Origin: Streptomyces sp. HD
GTDB lineage: Bacteria; Actinomycetota; Actinomycetes; Streptomycetales; Streptomycetaceae
DNA: 64,000 nucleotides
Assembly: GCF_028369295.1 (NCBI RefSeq)
Contig: NZ_JAQMYP010000020.1
Span: 1-64,000 of the forward strand
Direction of reading: 5' to 3'
Part shown: one piece after another, positions 58,331 to 64,000 of the stretch
How the letters are laid out: every line of letters starts with the position of its first letter
How positions within the stretch are numbered: the stretch's first letter is position 1
Position numbers and translations under genes: made by a program
Notes under the pieces: model-generated
Seen by the model: the letters and a program-made list of their open reading frames with translations, nothing else
Database searches by the model: none
Told to the model about the DNA's origin: nothing

Positions 58331-59698
58331 ATGGAACGTACGAATCCGGATGAAACGGGAGCGCGTGTCGTAGAGCAGCATGCCCGGCCGGATGACGCCG
58401 GTAACCGGGGCGTCCCCGCATCGGCCGTACGCGCGATGACGGTGTTCAGCGCGGCCGACGAGGAGAAGCAGCGTGGGGTGCGGCGGATGAAGCTCACCGC
58501 CGCCGGGCTGCTGTTGTTCGTGGCGGTGGTCTACGTCCTCGCCAAGTGGGCGACCGACGAGGGCGCCGGTGCGTGGGCCGGCTATGTCGCCGCGGCCGCC
58601 GAGGCCGGCATGGTCGGTGCGCTGGCCGACTGGTTCGCCGTCACGGCTCTGTTCCGGCATCCGCTGGGGATTCCCATCCCGCACACCGCGATCATTCCCA
58701 ACAAGAAGGATCAGCTGGGGGTGTCGCTGGGGGAGTTCGTCGGGGAGAACTTTCTCTCCGAGGACGTCGTGCGGCAGAGACTTCGGGCGGTGGGGATCGG
58801 CAGCCGGCTGGGGGCCTGGCTGGCGGAGCCGGCGCATGCCGACCGGGTGACGGCCGAGCTGGCCACCGCGCTTCGGGGTGCGCTGACCGTGCTGCGTGAC
58901 TCCGATGTCCAGGCCGTGGTCGGGGAGGCGATCACCCGGCGGGCCGATGCCCGGGAGATCGCGCCCGGGGTGGGCAAGATGCTGGAGGGGATCGTCGCTG
59001 ATGGGGGCCATAATCGGGCCGTCGATCTGATCGTGGCCAAGGCGCACGACTGGCTGGTGCTGCACGGGGACGACGTGATGGGGGCCGTGCAGGGGGGTGC
59101 GCCCGGGTGGACGCCGAAGTTCGTCGACCGGAAGGTCGGTGAGCGGGTCTACCGGGAGCTGGTCCGCTTCTGCGTCGAGATGCGTGACATGCCGTCCCAT
59201 CCGGCCCGCGGGGCCCTTGACCGGTTCCTCATCGACTTCGCCTCCGACCTGCAGTCCGATACCGAGACGCGGGCGCGGGTGGAGCGGCTGAAGGGGGAGG
59301 TGCTGGCTCGGGGTGAGGTGCAGGACCTGATCGCGTCCGCCTGGACCGCGGTGCGCGCCATGATCGTGTCGGCGGCCGAGGACGAGCGCAGTGAGCTGCG
59401 GTTGCGGGTGCGGGCGTCGTTGCTGTCGCTGGGGGCGCGGATGGCTGCGGAGCCCTTGATGCAGGGCAAGGTGGATCGGTGGGTCGAGGATGCGGCTGTG
59501 CATGTCGTGACGACGTATCGCAAGGAGATCACCTTGCTCATCACCGACACCGTGGCCGGCTGGGATCCCGAGCACACCACGCGGAAGATCGAGGCGCACA
59601 TCGGGCGTGACCTGCAGTTCATTCGGATCAACGGCACCGTGGTGGGGTCGTTGGCCGGGGTGCTGATCTATACGGTGTCGCGGGCTCTCGGGGCGTAG
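58331..59698 (+). CDS. DUF445 membrane protein
   Basis: A 455-residue protein. ATG 58331 follows GGTGGAGCGG; an ATG at 58298 would add eleven residues. The DUF445 core has AEAGMVGALADWFAVTALFRHPLGIPIPHTAIIPNKKDQLGVSLGEFVGENFL. Helices near 65-85 and at the C-terminus (VVGSLAGVLIYTVSR) anchor it. Function is unknown. Confidence 0.9.
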   Translation: MERTNPDETGARVVEQHARPDDAGNRGVPASAVRAMTVFSAADEEKQRGVRRMKLTAAGLLLFVAVVYVLAKWATDEGAGAWAGYVAAAAEAGMVGALADWFAVTALFRHPLGIPIPHTAIIPNKKDQLGVSLGEFVGENFLSEDVVRQRLRAVGIGSRLGAWLAEPAHADRVTAELATALRGALTVLRDSDVQAVVGEAITRRADAREIAPGVGKMLEGIVADGGHNRAVDLIVAKAHDWLVLHGDDVMGAVQGGAPGWTPKFVDRKVGERVYRELVRFCVEMRDMPSHPARGALDRFLIDFASDLQSDTETRARVERLKGEVLARGEVQDLIASAWTAVRAMIVSAAEDERSELRLRVRASLLSLGARMAAEPLMQGKVDRWVEDAAVHVVTTYRKEITLLITDTVAGWDPEHTTRKIEAHIGRDLQFIRINGTVVGSLAGVLIYTVSRALGA

Positions 59699-59832
59699 GC
59701 CTCCGGCGGTTGGGCCGTGATGCGATGTGGTGGGGTGCGTGTGGTGGGGGTGCGCGTCTATCCTGCGGCGGCCCGTTGCTCTTCGGTGGGGGCGTGCGTC
59801 GCGCCTGCGGGTGGGTTGTGGGTCGGGGCCGC

Positions 59833-59924
59833 GCCGGGGGGTGTCCGTCCTCGGATCGGCGGTCGCCTTGGGCCAGGAGGTGCCGCGTGTTGACGCCGGC
59901 CACTGCGGGCGGACACCCCCCGGC
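59833..59924. repeat. Inverted-repeat element in a gene-free stretch
   Basis: GCCGGGGGGTGTCCG (59833-59847) and its exact complement (59910-59924) enclose 62 bases. The gap from 59699 to 60045 shows no gene. It is probably another non-coding interspersed repeat. Confidence 0.6.
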
Positions 59925-60045
59925 ACGTCCCCTTCCCGCCGTGCGCGGCTGCGGCGCCGCGGGGGTGCTCCCTCCGGGTGTACTGGTCCCGGCGCTCCTC
60001 GTGGCGGAGGGCCGGGGCCGGGGATCAGGGGTGCCGGGTGTTCGC

Positions 60046-61494
60046 CTACTGGGGCTCGCTGCGGGCCTTGTCGCGGCGGCGGAGCAGGAGCATGCCGCCT
60101 GCCAGGGCCGTGATGCCGGTGGCTGCTGTCCAGCCGATGATCTCGTTGGAGCCGGTGGCGGCCAGGTCGCCGGTGGCGGAGGGGGAGGGGGATGCCGCGG
60201 TGCCGGTCTGGGGGCGGGGGTCCGACCCCGTGCCGGGTGGGGTGGGCGCCGTCGGGTTGGGTGAGCCGTCCGTGGTCCTGTCCCGGGTGAACGCCAGGGT
60301 GCCGAAGCCCAGTTGGTCGTAGCCGCCGCTGTTGGGGCCGTAGTCGCCGCCGCCTCCCTCCGGGGCGGATTTCGCGGCGATCCGGGTGAGGTACGTCGCC
60401 GAGAGGTCCCGGCGCTTGGTGTAGTGGTTGGCGATCATCGCCCAGATCGGGCGGGTCATCGCCGGGTCGACGGGTGCGGCCTCGGTCACGGTCTCCGAGC
60501 CCGACCAGCCGTTGATCGCGCCCTTCCTGCGGGTGTTGGCGGTGAACGGCACGTCCCCGCCCGTGGCCCACTTGGCCACGTACTGGGCGCCCTTGAAGAA
60601 GCGGTTGTCGTCGTAGCCGTACAGGTCGATGCCCTGGTTCCAGGCCATCTCGCAGAAGGTGCCCATCAGGCCGACGCCGAGCAGGGCGTGGCCCTGGTCG
60701 CGGCCCGCCTCCAGCCACTCGGCGAGGCCGTCGTCGTGCACGACGGGGATGGCGTTCCTGATGGAGCCGAGGCCCTCGCCGTGCTTGAAGTACTCGACGG
60801 CACGGGTGACCTGGGCCTTGTCGTCGCAGAAGATGCCGGTGGCCAGGACGCAGCACATGGCGGTGAGGTCCCAGTTGGTCCAGTAGTTGGAGACGACGGC
60901 GCCGTTGTGGTTGGCCAGGAAGTCGTCGCTGAGAGGCGCGAAGACCTTGGTCAGCATCTCCTGGAAGCGGTCGAGCTCGAAGTCGGGGTGGTCGCGGACC
61001 AGCTCGGCGGCGTTGGCGATCTGGTAGCCGTACAGGCCCGCGGCCAGGAAGCGGTCGGCGCTGCCCGCGAGGCCGGTCAGCTTGGCCGACCAGGCGTTGA
61101 GGATCGCCACGGCGCATTCGAGATGCGCGTCTTCCCCGCTGACGTGTCCGCGCAGGGCGTTCTGATAGGCGGCGTGCACGTCGTTGTAGAGGACACCGTA
61201 GTTCTGCGGCGAGCCGGCTCCCCGGTACACGGTCGCCTGCGGGTTGGCCGTCCAGCCGCTCTGCGCATGCCGGTTGGCGGTCAGCTTGGCGAAACCGGCC
61301 GTGTAGGGAGCGGCGCCGGCCTTCACCTTCGCGGCCATACGGCCGAGGTCGGCGCCGCTGTGCAGGAGGCCGGGGTGGGCGTAGGTGCCGGCCGCGACGG
61401 CGGGGGTGGGCAGCACGGCCGTACCGATACCGACGGCTCCGGCTGCCGCGCCCGCGGCCTTGAGCATGCTCCGGCGGCTGATCTGTCGTGTCAC
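60046..61494 (-). CDS. Tat-exported alginate-lyase-fold protein with LAxTG sorting signal
   Basis: A 482-residue protein from GTG 61494 with GAGGAA upstream. Twin-arginine signal (QISRRSMLKAAG) cleaved near AVAAGTYA. Alginate-lyase/heparinase-like helical core with LLHSGADLGRMAAKVKAG, ECAVAILNAWSAKLTG, NWDLTAMCCVLATG and DQGHALLGVGLMGTFCEMAWNQGIDLYG. A Pro/Thr linker precedes LAATG (444-448), a hydrophobic helix and RRRDKARSEPQ, a class E sortase signal. The substrate is a uronate polysaccharide by family; unproven here. Confidence 0.88.
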   Translation of the reverse strand: MTRQISRRSMLKAAGAAAGAVGIGTAVLPTPAVAAGTYAHPGLLHSGADLGRMAAKVKAGAAPYTAGFAKLTANRHAQSGWTANPQATVYRGAGSPQNYGVLYNDVHAAYQNALRGHVSGEDAHLECAVAILNAWSAKLTGLAGSADRFLAAGLYGYQIANAAELVRDHPDFELDRFQEMLTKVFAPLSDDFLANHNGAVVSNYWTNWDLTAMCCVLATGIFCDDKAQVTRAVEYFKHGEGLGSIRNAIPVVHDDGLAEWLEAGRDQGHALLGVGLMGTFCEMAWNQGIDLYGYDDNRFFKGAQYVAKWATGGDVPFTANTRRKGAINGWSGSETVTEAAPVDPAMTRPIWAMIANHYTKRRDLSATYLTRIAAKSAPEGGGGDYGPNSGGYDQLGFGTLAFTRDRTTDGSPNPTAPTPPGTGSDPRPQTGTAASPSPSATGDLAATGSNEIIGWTAATGITALAGGMLLLRRRDKARSEPQ

Positions 61495-61616
61495 GTCGTC
61501 AATTCCTCGCGTGCCTGCGGCTGGGGACGGTGAGGAGACGGGGGGAGACTGCGGGGGATAACAGAAAGCCCGCACGCCGATCACACAACCTCGACGCCGA
61601 TGAGGAGCCGTGTCCC

Positions 61617-61976
61617 ATGACCATCCGCAGGGTCGTGCCCAACAACCAGGTCGAGTCCGTGGCGGGGATGGCTACGAGCCGTGACTTCTACGGCCTTCTC
61701 GGCTTCGAGGAGGTCATGCACATGGGCTGGGTGATGACCATGGCGTCGCCGTCCAACCCCACCGCCCAGATCAGCTTCTTCACCGAGGAACGCACCGCGC
61801 CCGTCGTCCCCGACCTGAGCGTGGAGGTCGAGGACGTGGACGCCGTGTACGCGCAGGTGGTGGCGTCGGGGGCGGAGGTCGTACGGGAGCTACGGGACGA
61901 GGAGTGGGGGGTACGGCGGTTCTTCGTACGGGACCCGAACGGGCGGGTGGTGAATGTGCTGAGCCACCAGCGGTAG
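61617..61976 (+). CDS. VOC-family (glyoxalase/bleomycin-resistance fold) protein
   Basis: A 119-residue protein from ATG 61617 with GAGGAG upstream. RDFYGLLGFEEVMHMGWVMTMAS, LSVEVEDVDAVYAQVVASGAEVVRELRDEEWGVRRFFVRDPNGRVVNVLSH is one complete VOC module, probably dimeric. Ligand or substrate unknown. It ends base-to-base against the convergent gene. Confidence 0.88.
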   Translation: MTIRRVVPNNQVESVAGMATSRDFYGLLGFEEVMHMGWVMTMASPSNPTAQISFFTEERTAPVVPDLSVEVEDVDAVYAQVVASGAEVVRELRDEEWGVRRFFVRDPNGRVVNVLSHQR

Positions 61977-62279
61977 TCAGCCCCGCCGGTCCGCCACCGC
62001 CCAGGACGCCAGGGCGACCGCCCCTGCGACCCCGAACACGGCGGGCCAGGCGCCCACCTTCTTGGCCAGCGGATGCGAACCGGCGAAGGCGGCGACATAG
62101 GCGGCGGTCAGTGCGCCCGCGGCCTTCCCGCCCGCCCGCTGCCGCCACTGCTGGGCGGCCGCGGCGCCCGCGACGGCCAGCACGGCCCCGCCGAGCTGCC
62201 GCTTCTTCGTCCAGCGGGCCACTCCGTAGCCGCCGACGAGCCCGCCCGCCGCGACCGCCGCGCTGGGGATCCTCGCCAT
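61977..62279 (-). CDS. Small conserved membrane protein
   Basis: A 100-residue protein from ATG 62279 with GGAGG upstream; an ATG at 62291 is less likely. Ala/Gly-rich with three short hydrophobic stretches (VAAGGLVGGYGVA, LGGAVLAVAGAAA, AVFGVAGAVALASWAV). No family recognised. Confidence 0.6.
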   Translation of the reverse strand: MARIPSAAVAAGGLVGGYGVARWTKKRQLGGAVLAVAGAAAAQQWRQRAGGKAAGALTAAYVAAFAGSHPLAKKVGAWPAVFGVAGAVALASWAVADRRG

Positions 62280-62360
62280 GTGTGCCTCCAACCAGTCCCA
62301 TTACGCCGATGCACATCGATTTACATCGATTTACTTCTGTCGAGCCTTGTTCCACCGAGG

Positions 62361-62828
62361 CTAACCGGCCCCGCCCTTCCGCAGCCCGGCGCGGGTACGC
62401 AGCTCCGACGCGTAGCCCGAGCCGATGGCGCATCCGGCGCCGGTGAGGGCGAGGGCGAGGACGGCCGGGTTGAGGTACCCGGGCACGTAACCGCTGTCGT
62501 AGCTGTCGTGGCTGTCGCCGTCGGTCGTCTCGCAGACGAAGCCGAGGGGGACGAACGTGACCGAATAGCCCGGCGTACGGCAGGGGCGGGGCGGGCTGGA
62601 GTCTGCGCCGCCGTCCTGCGCCGTCATGACCGCGCCGCACAGGATGAGCAGCCCCCACGCGTACAGGGCACAGGCGCCCGCGCCCGCGAGGGCGGCGAGG
62701 GAGCGCAGCACGACGGGAGCGCTGCCTCGCCATACACCCCGGTCGGACAGGGTTCCCGCGCCGTGGCCGCAGAGAGCGACGGCGGCTGCGGACGCGATCA
62801 CGACGAGGAGCAGGAGCACCAGTAACAC
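62361..62828 (-). CDS. Membrane protein with TTA codon near the start
   Basis: A 155-residue protein. Three hydrophobic segments: N-terminal LLVLLLLVVIASAAAVALC, ALAALAGAGACALYAWGLLILCGAVM, and AVLALALTGAGCAIGSGY. The region between helices 2 and 3 has paired Cys and DSHDSYDSG. If GTG 62828 is used, codon 2 is TTA, the bldA-dependent leucine codon; a GTG at 62819 would avoid it. No family recognised. Confidence 0.55.
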   Translation of the reverse strand: MLLVLLLLVVIASAAAVALCGHGAGTLSDRGVWRGSAPVVLRSLAALAGAGACALYAWGLLILCGAVMTAQDGGADSSPPRPCRTPGYSVTFVPLGFVCETTDGDSHDSYDSGYVPGYLNPAVLALALTGAGCAIGSGYASELRTRAGLRKGGAG

Positions 62829-62850
62829 GTGACCTCCGGGCCGGTGGGCG

Positions 62851-63708
62851 TCACACGATGTCGGCCAGGCGGTCCACCTGGTCCGGGTCGAGGCCGTAGC
62901 AGTAGAGCATGACCTCGTCGGCGCCCAGGTCGGCGAAGGCGGTGAGGGCGGAGCGGATCTCGGCCGGGGTGGTGAGCAGGCCGGCGGTCATGCGGTCGGG
63001 TGTGCCGGTGAAGGCGTAGTACGCGTGCATCCGGGCGCGGGCGTCGTCGAGCACGTGCTGGGGGCCGAGCGCGACGTTCACCTGGGCCACCAGACGGGGG
63101 TCGCCGTCGCGGCCGTGGTCCTTCCAGAAGCCGCGGACCGTGTCGAACAGGCCGCCCGCCCAGGAGGGTGCCGCCGCGGCGAGGAAGCCGTGGCCCCAGC
63201 GGGCGACGCGTTCGAGGGCGGCTGGCTTGAAGCCGCCGAAGAGCAGCTCCGGGCCGCCGAGGCGGGCGGGCACCGGGCCGATCGGGCCGACGCCGTCGCC
63301 GTAGGGCTCGCCGTGCCACAGGCGGCACATCGTCGCCATCTGCTGGTCCAGGCGCCGGCCCCGGGTGCGCAGGTCGGTGCCGGTGGCGCGGTGGTCGTCC
63401 TCCCGGCCGCCGATGCCCAGACCGAGGACCAGGCGACCGTCGGTCATCCGGTCCAGGGTGGCCGCCTGCTTGGCCAGCAGGGCGGTGTCGCGCAGCGGGG
63501 CGAGCAGCACCTCGGTCTGGACACGGATACGGGAGGTGGCGCCCGCGAGGACGGACAGGGCCACCAGCGGCTCGGGGTTGTCGTAGACGAGCCGGTCGAG
63601 CAGGCCGAGCGTGCTGAAGGGCCCGGCGTCGGCGCGCCGGGCCCAGGTGAGCAGGGCGGTGGGGTCGCCGATGGGCAGGCCGATGCCCACGTTCGTACCG
63701 ACGTTCAT
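62851..63708 (-). CDS. F420-dependent LLM-class oxidoreductase
   Basis: A 285-residue protein from ATG 63708 with GGAGG upstream. Luciferase-like barrel: VGIGLPIGDPTALLTWARRADAG, VQTEVLLAPLRDTALLAKQAATLDRMTDGRLVLGLGIGGREDDHRATG, and RLDQQMATMCRLWHG. Cofactor F420 is usual in Streptomyces for this family. The substrate is unknown. Confidence 0.9.
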   Translation of the reverse strand: MNVGTNVGIGLPIGDPTALLTWARRADAGPFSTLGLLDRLVYDNPEPLVALSVLAGATSRIRVQTEVLLAPLRDTALLAKQAATLDRMTDGRLVLGLGIGGREDDHRATGTDLRTRGRRLDQQMATMCRLWHGEPYGDGVGPIGPVPARLGGPELLFGGFKPAALERVARWGHGFLAAAAPSWAGGLFDTVRGFWKDHGRDGDPRLVAQVNVALGPQHVLDDARARMHAYYAFTGTPDRMTAGLLTTPAEIRSALTAFADLGADEVMLYCYGLDPDQVDRLADIV

Positions 63709-64000
63709 GAGGGAGCCTCCGGAATGAGGGGTCGACAAGGACAGCTGCCGCCCCTCCTGCACCTCGGCGGTCTCGATGAGCCTGCGTGAGGTGGGACGCT
63801 CCCGTTCTGCGGCGTGTTTCCGGGGGAGCGTCTCGTCGAAGTCGGCTCACTGTAGGGCGAGTCGACTTCACGGGACAATTGAATTTCAGCGGTGACGCCG
63901 TCACCCGACCAGGGCCGGCGAGGTCGCGCTCGCGCTGCACGAGGTCGGCGTCAAGGCCGCCTGACGGCGCCGAAGCCGCAGGCGCACAGGGTGACGATGC
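63709..64000. other. Gene-free right edge
   Basis: Upstream region of the LLM gene. A 22-codon open reading (63896-63964, ending ALALHEVGVKAA) has no start and looks like a gene remnant at most. I see no other feature. Confidence 0.4.

Noticed and set aside
58163..61117. 984-residue minus-strand reading
   Set aside because: It spans parts of the DUF445 and alginate-lyase genes and an intergenic repeat in the wrong frame; no family motifs.
63896..63964. Possible gene end at the right edge (ALALHEVGVKAA then stop)
   Set aside because: Only 22 codons with an in-frame stop before and no start; at most a remnant.

Overview
The window is high-GC, densely coded actinobacterial DNA with Streptomyces hallmarks: an SsgA-like protein, a GlcNAc PTS with DasR-type operators, many GTG starts and ATGA/GTGA overlaps, and actinomycete-only families (DUF2017, DUF3618, DUF1707, DUF2510-RDD). 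Gene order from about 22 to 60 kb agrees with my recollection of the S. coelicolor region around SCO2890-SCO2928, read in reverse. That is recollection, not a search.

Bases 1 to about 6330 are the right end of an integrated conjugative element (AICE type). In order: the end of an FtsK-like DNA pump, a cluster of GGGGAGG repeats (candidate transfer site), a spread-type membrane protein, a shrunken DNA-methylase relative, a translationally coupled replication set (prim-pol, small Cys-rich protein, DUF3631 ATPase), an iteron-like cluster (candidate origin), xis, and a tyrosine integrase. The element ends in the 3' half of a tRNA-Cys gene (attR). A decayed second tRNA-Cys copy lies just beyond it.

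Bases 6.5 to 22 kb hold an MFS exporter, an SF2 helicase, an IclR regulator, a GNAT enzyme coupled to an N-acylamino-acid racemase, a PDZ-less Lon-like protease, a WXG100-type cassette with a six-helix membrane protein, an ArsR regulator with a clear palindromic operator, and an OpuC-type osmoprotectant ABC operon.

Bases 22 to 50 kb are mostly conserved chromosome: AsnC regulator/hpd, TPR protein, FAD oxidase, ssgG, two RDD proteins, M6 protease, pyridine salvage (nicotinamidase and NAPRTase), clpS-DUF2017, amino-acid permease, the Mec-CysO-CysM sulfur-carrier cysteine pathway behind a probable leaderless cysteine leader peptide, a membrane-tethered MazF-fold protein, MBL hydrolase, nagE2/nagE1/nagF with dre sites, rph, rdgB, tRNA-Leu(UAG), bcp, a GroES-like protein, and a Gdx guanidinium exporter under a guanidine-III riboswitch.

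Bases 50.5 to 64 kb hold a class A penicillin-binding protein, a three-gene ABC-2 exporter, DUF1707 and DUF445 proteins, SGNH hydrolase, a Tat-exported alginate-lyase-fold protein with an LAxTG sorting signal, and small or F420-type genes.

Non-coding patterns of note: three copies of a roughly 65-bp Streptomyces intergenic repeat; three MITE-like elements sharing a 29-bp core; an 82-bp near-perfect direct repeat between ssgG and an RDD gene; and four genes whose stop codon lies inside a short tandem duplication.
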